A DNA stretch of 64,000 bases, taken from positions 13,123,864 to 13,187,863 of the forward strand of contig JAYKKT010000087.1 of NCBI GenBank assembly GCA_036023115.1, read 5' to 3'. Position 1 is the stretch's first letter; each line of letters begins with the position of its first letter. The notes under the pieces are model-generated. The model saw only the letters and a list, made by a program, of their open reading frames with translations. It made no database searches and had not been told where the DNA came from. A program made the translations under genes and the position numbers. Source of the DNA: Brasenia schreberi. Its lineage: Eukaryota > Streptophyta > Magnoliopsida > Nymphaeales > Cabombaceae. Shown here in pieces: positions 39,026 through 51,103 of the stretch.

Positions 39026-40746
39026 GTACTTAAGGGCACTTGGATATTCTCAGCATCAGGTTCTTTTTTGATCGAAAATCAATCTATGGGACAAAAGTAA
39101 CTATCTTGTGGAATAGAAAGGAACTAATAAATGTAGCATTGCTTTTGCATATGGCCACATAATAAAGCCTAGTTTCAAGCTTCTCTAAATCCAATGAGAA
39201 ATTTGTGGGAATACTGCAATTCAATGATATGAGATAGCATTGTCATCGTGAACATTCCATGTGTGTGCAAATCATGCTGTTATATTAATTCAGTTCCCCT
39301 AAAGCTTGTCATTCTTGATGGTCCAACTAAATTTATGTAATGTTCACTGAAGAGAGAGAAATGTAAATGTGAGCTTGCTTGGATGGAGGAACACTGATTA
39401 GGGTAGGGAGGATGGTGTGTATTCGGACTCCATTTTATGCTATCGACTGTTGTCGTCATGTCTAAAGATTTCTCTCGGGCAAATTTTTCCCGTACCTTAT
39501 CAGGATACTGAGTTTTTAACTTTTTATGGCTTGTGTGCAAGAAGACACTATCAAGAATGGACACCTCAATTAATTTAAATATTTAATCTTTCGTTGAAAT
39601 ATTAATAATTTAGTACAACAACAACTAAGCCTTTTCCCATACTAGACGGGGTCGGCTAGAATATTAATAATTTAGTAATGAAGTATATTTAAAAGATACT
39701 ATAAGGTATTAAAGTAGATTTATTATGATATTATATAATACTAAACTAAAGATTTAGTACCGCATTGGTGAAGGCACTATATCAACACCATATTAGCATT
39801 GATGTTAATGTCATGTCAACACTAACCTCAGATATATGCCATGTCATTGTCACGTAAGCAATTGTGACACACCAACATTTTAGGTCAGCTGCGTAAGGCT
39901 CAAGCTAACAGCATTAGTGATAGGGTGCTAAAGTAATGAGTTTTTGATAGGTATTAAGATAAAATACAAGAAATCAAAGTGGATTTTTTATAAACCAAAA
40001 TAGTTTCTCGTTGCACAATGTCGAGATGTTCATTGGAAAACTGGCTGTGATTTTGTGGTTTATCTTCGTGTTTCTTCTTTCTCCATTAACATGAGATTTG
40101 TTTTGGTGGCCAATCAACCTACTTTTTTACCATTTTTCTACGCTTGTTAAGGATCGATTCGGCCTTAGACCACCGGCAGTTCCTTCCTCTTGATCGGTGT
40201 GAAATTCCCTTTCCAAAGAAAATAACAAAATTCAACAAGGTCAATTTCCTGATGTTGAAGTTTCTGCAGTGCAAGTGCATCGACTTCTAGTAGCTTTTCT
40301 TTCATTCACAAAGGTTCGTGAGCTTGCTATGAATTTGGCATTAGGAAGTTCGAAGAAGCTTTTCTTTCATTCTATGACAAGTCCGTGAGCTTGCTATGAA
40401 TTTGGTCCAGCACGGATTCACAAAGGTATTGTCATGAGGTTTAATTTAGATGATCTTAATGAAAAAGCATTCTAATTTAGTTGTGTTACCTTACGTGTTT
40501 CTCGGCATTCAGACTACTTGCGTGGTGACCCAGATAGAGCTCCTTGCATATGTGTGCCTCAATGGATCGTGCATTTTGCAATCAATGGTTGTGTCTAGCT
40601 TTGGTGCTTAGTCAACCGTGTATTTGTGTCTTGGAGATGGTTCATATGGAGGATTGTAGGATTTGGTATAGTTAGATTGGTGCATCTTGGATCTTGAAGG
40701 TTGTATTAGTATCCATATCCATATAGGAGTTTTCTTAGATCTAGTT
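39026..40746. other. IspG 3' UTR and intergenic DNA
   Basis: No exon is recognised. A very short RTE insertion lies at 39616-39659. A segment at about 40500-40570 resembles one at about 45940-46020 and may be another dispersed repeat. Confidence 0.45.
39616..39659 (-). mobile_element. 44-bp RTE tail insertion flanked by an 18-bp target duplication
   Basis: Only the last 44 bp of the RTE 3' end is present (CAACAACAACTAAGCC to GGGGTCGGCTAG, reverse orientation). AATATTAATAATTTAGTA flanks it exactly at 39598-39615 and 39660-39677. This is a complete, extremely 5'-truncated insertion. Confidence 0.92.
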
Positions 40747-41037
40747 TGTAACATCCAGATCCATGATTTAATGGGATTTTTCTTGGGTTCAGCCATGCAC
40801 GTATATAGGCATGCTTTAACGTGTTATGAGAGGGAGGGAGAGTTGGCAGAGTTTTGAGAGAGAGTGGCTGGTGTTTGGTCAACCGTTTTCTTCCTTAAGA
40901 TTTGTAAATTTCGGAGGTTTGCTACTGTATTTCTCCTCTCCGTGTCAATAAAGAAGCTTCTTTTCTTTACAGTGTATGGTGTTCGTATGAGGATATACGA
41001 GAGCGTTTACGGGCTAGTTTTTCGAATGCGTCAAACA
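40747..41037 (+). repeat. Possible copia-type LTR
   Basis: It starts TGTAACATCC, ends CGTCAAACA and contains a CAATAAAG segment near the end. It is followed by TGATATCATAGATC, a degenerate form of the copia primer site TGGTATCAGAGC. A matching second LTR was not found, so boundaries are tentative. Confidence 0.45.
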
Positions 41038-41917
41038 ATATGATATCATAGATCCGACTTCGCGCCGCTTTCCTGCGTGTTCTTGAGCATTCGGAATCGG
41101 GCTTGTCACATTTTGATCGCAAAGCCTTGTTTGACGAGATTTACCTCAAATCTGGGGCTATTCATTAACTGGAAAGCGTCGGAAGCATGGCAAGAGGAGA
41201 CATTGGTTCTGATCGTCTAAAGGAAAAGATCAATTTTGTTCCTACCTCCTAGTCCGCGAACAATCCCCTGTGGCATCGGATATCGGTACCACCCTACTAG
41301 TCACCTATGGCTTGTGCTCTAGATTCTTTGATCATAGACTTGACTAGATCGTGGGAGGCAGCCTTCTGATCGCCGTTTGTGTATGAAGACAGCCGCCAGA
41401 AAAACGAAAATCGGGTCTGTATTGGCGGGCCGAAGCCCCATCACGTGGGAACTCTTCTTCAACTTGTTGTTGCATTGATTGGCCGTGGGTTGAATAGATC
41501 TGGGCAAGAGTTCCGGTGGCAATTTGTGGTGCAGGGTGCCGAAAAAACAGTCGTTTGCATCTGGCTATCCACTTCCCCCATTGGAACAGCTTTTCCGACT
41601 ACCCCTTTGCTATTAGCCGCCACCATAAGTCATCCAACTTCCAATAGTCTTCCTGGAACGTCGATCACCGTCTAGAGCCACCCTAGGCCACGAAACCCTC
41701 CTACAACTGTCGACCACCACCGATCTTCCTCAAACTATTGTGAGGTTGCTGTAGCAAAGATCCAGTGTGAAGATCCAACCCAAATCCAATCCACGCCCCA
41801 TAACAATTTAAAACCTAATCGATCCCAGTCTGATTGACCAAGCCCAAGCTCGTTTGACTCAGCTCCACTACTTTTGGCAGACGATTTTTTCCTTACATGT
41901 GATCGAAAAGCCAGCAG

Positions 41918-41966
<49 letters not shown>

Positions 41967-42239
41967 AGAAAATTCTTGACCGATCCTTCATAATGGTGCT
42001 AATTGTATGATAAAGTCAGCAAAATATGTATCACCAGAAAATTCTTGACGGATCCTCCATAATGGTGGTGCTAATTGTAGGTTATATTGTCCCAGAGTAC
42101 CTCGATTTGGATGCATGACTCATTATTCGCCTTAGTCAAATTACTTGCAAGGCTCGTTGGGTATTTTTTCATTTTTGTCCGGTCCAGACTTGCAACTAGG
42201 CAGCACACAACCATAAATAGACCAGCACGGTGCTTCTTC
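41038..42239. other. Degenerate retroelement leader-like DNA with TA microsatellite and short tandem duplication
   Basis: No domain could be assigned to the reading frames. (TA)n fills 41922-41964. Immediately after it a roughly 43-bp sequence (CCAGAAAATTCTTGAC to GCTAATTGTA) occurs twice, at 41965-42007 and 42033-42078. Confidence 0.5.
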
Positions 42240-43700
42240 AAAGGCTGAGCACGCGGCCGTACTAGAGGAGCAGACTAGAGCGTTGATTGCACATTTGGAG
42301 TTGCAGGGAAGCACAGGCATTACCCGGTGTCAATAGTGAAGAGGAATCTTTTGGGGTCTCATGCTCAAACATTGAGCATGCTGCTACTCACTACTAAAGG
42401 TTCTCGATTCTAGGGCCTTTGATAAAGCTTGTGACAACAAGGACTTGAAGAACTTCATTTTGGATATTCAAACATATTATGAGGTTATGAAGATACTGGA
42501 GGGAAGAGGTTGACCGTGGTTTCAGTTTTTTAGGAGCAATGCGAAGCTAAGGTGGCACATGAACCAGTCATTGGTGGACGAGTAGGATCGTTCGACTATT
42601 TCGAGCTGACCACAGATACGTGAGGAGTTGTGCAAACAGTTTATACATACCTTCACAGATGGGCAAGCACACATGCAACTAATAGAGTTGAGTTGTAGAC
42701 ACATACATTTCGTGCTACCATGATGGATGTGCAGGGCATATTCAAGGACAAGTTGTTCTAGTTCGTACATAGGTTGCAGCCTTGGGCACAGATGGAGATA
42801 AGAAAGACCTGAAGGATGTATTTGTTGCAATGATAATTGCGGAGTTATTGGTGGGCTTCCATGGGTTGAAAGGCCAGAGAAGAGAGAGGGACTTCCGTGG
42901 GTTGAAAGGCCAGAGAAGAGAGAGGGACTTCCGTGGGTTGAAAGACGAGAGAAGGGATGGGTTAATGCAAAGGAGGATCAACTCATTAGGTGACATAGGT
43001 AACGTAGGTGATACATCACGCCGCATGCAAGGAGATCATCAACATAGGTATGGCCGCTGATCTATGTCACCAGTGGATGAAGGTGCTTGACAGGAGTTAG
43101 CTTCCACGACACGATAGGAGACCGTTAAGAGAGATAGGGGAAGTAGGACCAGGGCCTGCCCGATGGACTGAGAGAGGGTTGCTTCGTCTGTGGTGGATTC
43201 ACTGCATGAGGGAGTGCCCAAAACGTGAGAGGTTGAATGCTTTGCTGGTTGAGGATGGGGGGGTGACGACTTTCTAGGGTGCCTATATGAGAGCGGTGTC
43301 ATTCTAGTTGCTGAACAAGGTACAAATGGAGGAGCAACCACATTCAAGGACTTGTGCATGTGGAGGTGCACATGGGTGACCACTCGGTGTGTGTTATGGT
43401 GTACAATGGCACCACTTTCTATTTTCATCAGCAAATTATGAGAGAAGCATAGGGGTGCGGATCATTGGTGAAGATGATGAACGCCCATGCTCAATGGATT
43501 ACAGGGTTCATGAAGTTAGTTAGGATATGCATTAGGTGTATTTTTGTAACATAGACCTGATTATCCCAAGGATCACCTGTGGAATGGTATCCTCGCATCT
43601 TTGAGGTCTTGTGGTAGTAGATGAGACAGTCTAGTCTGTTGCGACCTAGGTAAGGGCTTTAGGAGACAAATGACGACTCAAGAATAGCTTGTAGAAGTTC
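42240..43700 (+). mobile_element. Ty3/gypsy gag-protease relic
   Basis: Broken + strand frames contain a gag-like segment and a zinc knuckle at about 43180-43240. The knuckle has CFVCGG in one frame, then after a frameshift C-M-R-E-C-P-K-R, giving the C-x2-C-x4-H-x4-C spacing. A protease-like segment follows. Stops are frequent. No LTR pair was identified. Confidence 0.5.
42856..42961 (+). repeat. 36-bp tandem repeat in the gag relic
   Basis: Units at 42856-42891 and 42892-42927 are nearly identical, and a partial third unit follows. The unit encodes GLKGQRRERDFR in the open frame, an Arg-rich repeat. Confidence 0.92.
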
Positions 43701-44106
43701 ACTTGTGTAAACACTCAATTTTTTTTAAGAAAAATCTATTTTTGGTTAATAAAATTAATTTTAGATATTTATTTTTAAAACACATGAATTGATTCTAAAA
43801 ATCTTAAATATTTGAGCAAAAAGTAGTTATACAAGTATTTTTGATCTAGTTGAAGAGACCATGTAGAAGTATAACATCAAAATGCCGGCCACCTAGCATG
43901 AATTTAGGATGGGGTCGTGCTTCTTTGATATGCCATCAAAGGTTTTGAGCAAACCTTGTTATTTTTATAAAACTGAGTTTGATTTCGTTAGCTTGATTCA
44001 TTATTAAACATTCTTGGCCTTAGCCCGTGAGAAGCCTCGTGTATGCCCATTTGACTTAATCCTTGTCCTAGTTCCGTCAAGTTTAATCTTGAGGAAACCC
44101 ATGAAG

Positions 44107-44175
<69 letters not shown>

Positions 44176-44559
44176 AGCTCAAGTACAAGAACATATAAAT
44201 TTGGTTGAAAATGTATTTTAAAAAGGCTTGTTTTGTATATGGTAAGTTTCTAAAGTCTGAATTTTATTTAATAGTTTTCAAAACCTGAATTCTATTCCAT
44301 GGTTTTCGAAATTTCAAAAATTTGATTTAGGGACTTAGAAAGTTATAAATTTGAATTATATATCTAAAGATTTTGGAAAGTCATGATATATTCAATGAAT
44401 TTGAAAAGTTATCTTTTCTCACAAAATAATCAATTTATCTTTATGACAAGCCATTCATATAAGTAATGAGATGCTCATCTCATTTTTTTTAAATTATAGT
44501 GGCTAAAAAAATATGATATATCATATTATTACCTTCCTCATTTAAATGTCCACACCCAT
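43701..44559. other. AT-rich intergenic DNA with (TA)n
   Basis: No gene or domain is recognised. A pure TA run spans about 44108-44172. Confidence 0.6.
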
Positions 44560-45300
44560 AGTTGTCCTCAATGACCTTGATAATCTAATGCCTCTTTATC
44601 GACATGTCTATTTAGATCTCTTAAACAAATCATTTTTTATTGTGAAATATTTTGAATTACCTTATCTAACTCCTCCCAAAACGTATTCTTTATGCTATCT
44701 TCTAGTCATACTTTGAGTGCATAAGCACAAATTATATTTAAAGTTTCTACTCCTAATACTAATTTCACCATCATAATTCGGTCACCATGCCGTTGTATGT
44801 CTATTATACTATCCTTTAAATATTTATTTATAATAATACCAACTTCATTTCGAGCCTTTTCCTTTTTTGAGTCCAATAATTTAAAACTTTTCTTCTCAAT
44901 TTTTTTTTGTTTTTTCTCCAACCCACTTTGTCTCTTAAACATAGAATGCAAATATTTCTCCTAATCATAGTATCTACCACCTCCATTAGTTTGTTAGTCA
45001 ATGTTTTGATATTTCAAGTATGAATGTGAATCTTATTATCTAGGACTAACTTTTGTACCCCACATCTATCGATGCTAACAATGCGAAGACCCTCTATGCA
45101 ATTTGTTTGCTACATCTTGACAAAGATGTAGAGACCCTTGCTTACTCTTCAATGTATTTGGGTTTTGCGGTGTGTTGTTAAGAGGAATAACCTCAATCCA
45201 ATGCTCATAATGTTCAGAATCCATGATAGATAAATCTAACAAGTTTACGCGGGTTGTCAAAAGCCTAACACAACCTTCCTCCATTATCAAAAAATTGAGA
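44560..45300 (-). mobile_element. RTE LINE 5' half (5' UTR and endonuclease part), reverse strand
   Basis: Reverse-strand translation gives KARNEVGIIINKYLKDS, GDRIMMVKLVLGVE and NIICAYA, matching the endonuclease of the RTE at 49795-53076. The right part matches its 5' UTR up to GCCTAACACAACC. A 9-bp perfect stem at 45110-45131 replaces the stem found in the other copies. The copy stops within the endonuclease. Confidence 0.82.
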
Positions 45301-47414
45301 AAACAAAAAACAAGTTCAAATTCAATTTGAGAACAAGACTAATTTTCAAAACCAAAAACCTTTTGTTTTCTAAATAACCCAAATTTTCTAGTATGGTCCC
45401 ACATGCATTTGTGAGATAAGAAATCTTTTTTGTGAAAAGAACCAATACTGGCCCATATGCATTTGGAACGATGGAGATAAGCCTTAAAACTTTTTTTCGT
45501 TGGCCTCTATTTTAAGAAAGTTGTGAGTTAAGGTTCTGCGGAAACCAAATTTACATACAACTTGTCAGTCTTATAGCTCGAGGATGGAGTGACATAAGTT
45601 GAGATTATTGATGTATGGGATGATGCAATGTGGTGCAGGGACCGCGTGGTGTCGACTGTTGCCTAGGGGTCAGTGATGCCCCACAATTTGATGTACAAGT
45701 CCAATTGCATAGGAAAGCGACCGTAGGAGAGTTGGCCAGTGCTACCCAATATTGTGTCACGGACAGAGCAGAGGGCGGTACATTCTTGTTACTTTCTGAG
45801 TGCGCCCAGCGATGCGAGTAGTGGCATGGTTTTCGTTGGAGCCAGAGTTCATAAGGGCACAAGAGCACGGCGACTGTTTGCCAACCTCCTGGACAAAGTC
45901 GAGCTTCGGCTTCAGGGAGGATTGTCATAATAGGTGTTTCGGCATTTAGACTCGATGCGTGGCAACCCCAGATATAGCTCCTGTGCATAAACATGGCTCA
46001 ACATATCGTGAGTGCGATTCTTTATGCATCTACTTTGCCTTAACCGCGTTCCGTCACTGATAGCACATAAAACGGCCTTGGTTTCACATTTCCTTTGAGA
46101 TAGATATAATGCTGCTTTCTTTGTTTTATTAACTGGCTTAAGAACGCAACATTGATGTGTGAAGTCCACTAACACAAGGAAATATGCCTGCACATGCACA
46201 CATACTCCGCACGAGAGAGATCTTAGCATGGCATGAGCCCGGGTTACAGGCAGAAGGCTATGCTAGTAAACATGTACGACAAGCAACTCAAAGTTAGAAA
46301 TTTAGAATTAACGAAACAAACTGAAACTACTTTTGAAGTATGAGCACTTATTTTCTATCCAATGACTTGCCTTTTTTGATAAACTGTGCAGTAAGCTGGA
46401 TAACCCTGCATAAGATTTTGAGGCTAACGGCACGTCCTTCCTGTCTTTGTGAAATGATATATGGCTTTAGGGCATCACTAGCTTTATTTTATTATTTAAA
46501 CAGCATATTGTTCCTCCTTTGAAATACATTGAAACAAAAAACAAGTGAAATCAAAAGAAAGAGATTGGCTTATGCTATTAATCCAAAATTTAGAAGAAAA
46601 GAATAAGAAATAGAAGCAATAAATATGATATTATATAAATAACATCTAACGCTTATACTGGCTGCAAGACAGAAAAATGAAAATAGCTAGTTGAAAACTA
46701 GAGCGAGATCTTGTATGAGCCACGGTGGCAGAACAAATAATAAGATAGATATAGTTTTCCTTCATTGCAACCGGGGATACATTCATGACAAATAACATTT
46801 AAAGGTGATTGAGAGACCAAGGAAATAAAACTGTGGAAGTGTGTCCTTTTTCTTGTCCATGCTAGACTTCTTGGTCTACAAAAATTTCCTCACTGTTCAG
46901 GGAAAATATCTCAAAAGTATATCCATCCCCATGAAACTGCGCCTCTTTTTCAGATAGTTTCTCTAGCCCGAATGTAATTGAGCAATATGAGTATGTAAAT
47001 ACGTATATCACCATACAATCTCTTCTTGAAATGTTCCAATAAAGGGACAGAGAATGAACTTCCGCCCCAGATGAAAATCAGAACGGCTCATCTCCAGGAT
47101 ACAGGCAGAAAGGCATGAAGAGGAAAGAGTATATCATGAACGATCCCCTTGATCCCATCTCATTATAGTACACGTTTGATAATCGCTGACTTAAGGTGTT
47201 TCGTTATGGAAAGACCAATGGCCAATGATAATGTAGAAAAACACAACCCCTAACCCCTTGGAGTATATTCCTCATGGGTGTTAGTCCTGTAATCTCAAAG
47301 GCAATTAGCTGCATTATGTTATCCCAGGAAAAGAACTCAAAACCGCAGACTCTGCCTCATCCCAAGAAAGCCTCAATCTGCACAGCAAAATTGCCCCGGA
47401 CTAACTGATTATAG
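45301..47414. other. Intergenic DNA; possible 3' UTR of a reverse-strand gene at its right end
   Basis: No domain is recognised in the open frames at 45605-45994 or 45912-46229. Bases 46700-47414 could be the 3' UTR of the exon at 47415-47546. Confidence 0.35.
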
Positions 47415-47546
47415 TCATACCTTTAGCTTTGAAATTCTCCGCCTTGCATTTACAACAACAAAAGCATAAATGAAGAACAGTATCATGACTACCAAAATGA
47501 GTATCTTAGGCAACCAAACATATCTGTTATTGGTGTCTCCACTTTC
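47415..47546 (-). CDS. Orphan last exon: single transmembrane segment with basic C-terminal tail
   Basis: Read on the reverse strand, an acceptor (TTGGTGCAG) is followed by 43 in-frame codons and TGA. The peptide is hydrophilic for about 10 residues, then has a strong membrane helix (LPKILILVVMILFFIYAFVV), then NARRRISKLKV. This looks like the C-terminus of a type I membrane protein with a short basic cytosolic tail. I do not recognise the family. No matching upstream exon was found before the gypsy sequence from about 48040, so the gene may be truncated or its other exons may be small. Confidence 0.45.
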   Translation of the reverse strand, partial: ESGDTNNRYVWLPKILILVVMILFFIYAFVVVNARRRISKLKV

Positions 47547-48039
47547 CTGCACCAAGCAATAAGACAATTCATGCATAACGTTAATTAGAAAAGCTGATCG
47601 AGATCATACACCAACAAGAATCAAATCAACGTAAATATAATTATGAACTGTCAATTGCCTTTCACTTTAGAATGTACACTAGGGATTGCCTGGAAAAGAT
47701 AATCATGCCCTTCCCTTTCTGGCAGAAGATGAAAACATTTTCTGTGATCACTGGATATTGTGCAAATGAGTAAGCATAAATGATTACGAGCTGGCAACAA
47801 GGTTTCACTTTAGAATTCACTAAGATTTAAATATGCCATGGATTTCCTCCTAAATTTCACTATGATGTACATGGAAGAATATTCAACATTTGATTCCTTT
47901 TCATATGGTGTAGCACTCCTGATAAAATAACGAGGTCAAGCGAATGTCCAACATGGATATGGTCGTCACCTGTGTACGTAATTATGAAGATAATTCTACA
48001 CCTCTAATCCTTTCTCAAATAGGAACCTAACAAACCTCG

Positions 48040-49111
48040 GTTATCCTTGTCAAATAGGAACAATCAGGGTTCCCTAGGTCTTGTAGTATAAATGCATGCA
48101 ATGCCTTGTGTACGAGGTATGACCTATCATTTACTATTCAACTCTTTACGTGAATAATTGGTCCTCCTTCTAGCTTGACCATTAGAGAGAAGGTCCCTAG
48201 GATCTACTCCTGGGCTACGATCTCTTTTGATCATAAGAACAGGGAATCCTTCCCTTGCTTCTATGTGGCTTATGTCCTTGCAACGATACAACTGTTTCAA
48301 GGGGCACCGACTTTCAAACATAATATCACTGTTTGAGGATGATGGTCTTCGCACCGTGACTTTTTGACGCCATCTATGGGAATATGGTCATAGATTCTAG
48401 TACGTGTCTTAGGAGCTATGGCTCCCATAAAGAAGAGTGATATTACTTTCAATCAGCCGCATTAAGGGAATCAAATGGTTGCTACTGTACTTCCAATTAG
48501 CCTGATGGAGGGAATTAAATGGTTGTTAGAATAGCCTCATCAAGGAGAGGTCAACCATTAATGTAACTAGGAGCAAACTGGGAATTGCCATGCCACCAAT
48601 ACTGGTCAACTAGATTAGCAAGCAATCCTCGACAGGCTGGTGGCCCAAATCATGGAACTTCAAGACTGGTCAACTAGTTCTTGGAACTAGAGCAATGAGA
48701 TCACCATTTGACTCATTATGATGAGAGGGAACACTTTCAACGTATTCTCCCTCTTAATGATGATGACAGAATTCCACAACACCACCAGGATGTTGTTACT
48801 CAACCTGAAGCCTCCCGACCCTACATTAGAGGACGATGGTGCCAAAAGGGTGCCTGCTACTCAGACTTTTCGCCTACTGACAACTGACTCTACTACAGGT
48901 CACCAGCAAAACAGAAGAATCGATGATGCTAACTCACTCGAGGTGTCATCAAGCGATGCAGAATGAAAAACTATTGAACGAATGAAGTAGGTAGAAGAAT
49001 TCCTGAAATAAAAACTGTCTCTCCCGAGAAGGATCCCTCGCTGGATAATGATATGGGGCCTTTCTCAATGGAGATACAATGGGTTCCTGCATTGTGCAAG
49101 TTCAAGCAACT
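48040..49111 (+). mobile_element. Gypsy LTR end, primer site and gag N-terminal relic
   Basis: At about 48360 TTGACGCCATCTATGGGAA resembles the TTGGCGCC-ATCTGTGGG junction that follows many plant gypsy LTRs. An ATGGCTCCCATAAAG lies 50 bp further, as expected for a gag start. Later frames (about 48610-48960) are hydrophilic and gag-like but broken. The element is cut at 49111 by copia element A. Confidence 0.5.
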
Positions 49112-49464
49112 TGTTAATGTAATAGGGTGGCACGGGTCATTAGGGCGCGTGCACCATTTGGATATGGCCCAGGGCCCTGGCCATAGCCGTTGGAATCCAA
49201 CAGCTAGTGCTGTCCGGCCAGCACTAGTTGTTGAGTTCTTCATTTTGGCCTCGAATGTACATCTTGTAAACTCTATAAATACTCTAAAACACAAAGAATA
49301 AAATATGTTGTCATCGTACAACTTTTGCTTTGTGTTTGGCTTGCTTATGCTCTCTTGATTGATATATTTGAGTTTGACACTTATACTTGGGTGACTTGAA
49401 ATCTTGGCGATTTGTCGAAGTTGCATAGTGAGCATCAACCTTCGATCATCAACATCAATTTACA
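49112..49464 (+). repeat. 5' LTR of copia element A
   Basis: 353 bp, with a CTATAAATAC TATA-like segment. Followed directly by the primer site at 49465. Confidence 0.9.
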
Positions 49465-49476
49465 TGGTATCATAGC
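49465..49476 (+). promoter_or_regulatory. Primer binding site of copia A
   Basis: TGGTATCATAGC, one base from the TGGTATCAGAGC site of copia B; complementary to the initiator Met tRNA 3' end. Confidence 0.8.
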
Positions 49477-49649
49477 ATCAGATTGAAGGAATCCAGTGCA
49501 TTGGGAAGCATGTCACGGGTGCAAATTTTGAGAAAACATATCAAACTTGAGGTTAATCCAAATCTTTTGATTTTGCATGAAATTAAAAGCAAAAATAAGA
49601 TGTTTAGATGTATCCTTGACCCAAAATGTTATCGAAGTTGTGCTAGGAC

Positions 49650-49794
49650 CAACAACAACAACAACAACTAAGCCTTTTCCCATACTAGACAGGGTTGGCT
49701 ACATGGATTCTTTGTTTCCACAGATCCCTATCGTGTGCCATGTTAGCAGTTAACTCACAATAAGCTAGATCATTCTTTATTGTTTCTTTCCAAC
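49650..49794 (-). mobile_element. Older reverse-strand RTE, 3' end (left piece)
   Basis: It starts with the CAA run of the reversed tail and reads, on the reverse strand, [19 protein letters not shown], the end of the RTE polyprotein. The full-length sense RTE is inserted in it at 49794/53077, where a 23-bp duplication lies. Confidence 0.88.
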
Positions 49795-49996
49795 TCCGCC
49801 CATGTAAGGGATCACCCTTGCATTGCCGGTCCCAAGCCCGGATAAAGGAGGAGGGTTGTGTTAGGCTTCCGACAGCCAGCGTAAAACTTCGTCGGATTTC
49901 TACAACATGGATTACAAAAATTATGAGCATTGCTTTGGGGCGTCACTGCCTAGCAACGTGCTGCAGAGCCCGAATGCAGTAAGAAGTAAGCAAGGG

Positions 49997-50105
49997 CCAC
50001 TACATTTTCACTCGAATGTAGTGAATCAATTGTAGAGAGGGTTCCCACATCATGGACGGGTGTGGGTAAAGAAGTTAGTCCCGCTACATTGCCGCCCGAA
50101 TGTAG
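49997..50105 (+). repeat. Two stem-loop-bearing repeat units in the RTE 5' UTR
   Basis: CACTACATT (49997-50005) pairs with AATGTAGTG (50014-50022) across an 8-nt loop. About 87 bp on, CTACATT (50084-50090) pairs with AATGTAG (50099-50105). The surroundings of the two hairpins (AGAGAGGGT, then GGACGG-TGTGGG and a G-A-A-G-TTAGTCC-like end) are also repeated, so this is a tandem repeat of about 88 bp. Confidence 0.75.
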
Positions 50106-51103
50106 TGAAAAATTTTCAGAGAGGGTCTCCGCATTTTGATTATGGACGGATGTGGGGGGTAAGGAAGCTAGTCCTAGATAATAAGATTCGTATTGGTTCT
50201 TGGAATATCGGAACATTATCGGGTAAGCTAATGGAGGTGGTAGATACTATGATTCGGAGAAAGATTCATATTCTATGTTTACAAGAGACAAAATGGGTTG
50301 GAGAAAAAGCAAAGGAGATAGAGGATACAAGTTTTAAATTATGGTACTCATGTAAAGAAAAGGCCCGAAACGGAGTTGGTATTATCATAAATAAAGATTT
50401 AAAGGAGAGTGTAGTAGACATACAACGATATGGTGACCGAATCATGACATTGAAATTAGTGTTAGGAGTAGAGGTTTTGAATATAGTTTGTGCTTACGCA
50501 CCCCAAGTAGGACTAGAAGATAGTATAAAGACAGTTTTTTGGGAAGAGTTAGATAAGGTGTTTCAAAAGATTCCACAAAGGGAGATGATTTGTTTAGGAG
50601 GAGATTTAAATGGACATGTCGGTAAAGAGGCATTAGCATATCAAGGGATTCATGGAAAGTTTGGTTATGGGGATATAAACGAGGAAGGTAGGGAGATTTT
50701 AAATTTTGCTATGTCATTTGATCTCTTTATAGTTAATACAATCTTGAAAAAATGAGATGAACATTTAATTACTTATAAGAGTGGCTTATCACAAACAAAA
50801 ATTGATTACTTTATTTGTAGAAAAAAAGATAGAGCGTGTTGTAAAGATTGTAAGGTAATTCCAGGAGAAAACTTAACCACCCAACATCGACTTTTAGTTA
50901 TGGATTTACAAATAAAAAAATGGACAAAGAAGAAAAGAGTGCATCGAGCTATTCGGACTAAATGGTGGAACCTCAAAAGCGAGAAAGAAGATATATTTAA
51001 ACAGAAAGTCCTTCAAGGAGATGTTTGGAATTATGTTGGTACACCCTCTGATATGTGGAACAATATGGCTATACATATTAGGAAAGTGGCGAAGATGTGT
51101 TAG
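50060..51103 (+). pseudogene. RTE endonuclease region (one internal stop)
   Basis: The frame opens at 50060, has a TGA at 50753-50755 and continues in the same frame to 51103. AP-endonuclease motifs are visible: RIGSWNIGTLSG, CLQETKW, NIVCAYAPQVG, GGDLNGHVG, FDLFIVNT and, after the stop, KIDYFICR and QHRLLVMD. These enzymes nick the genomic target for target-primed reverse transcription. The single stop is the only lesion in this part. Confidence 0.9.

Noticed and set aside
40608..40796. Reverse-strand 62-codon frame with W-I-W repeats
   Set aside because: Low-complexity reading of GGAT-rich DNA near a probable LTR start; no family recognised.
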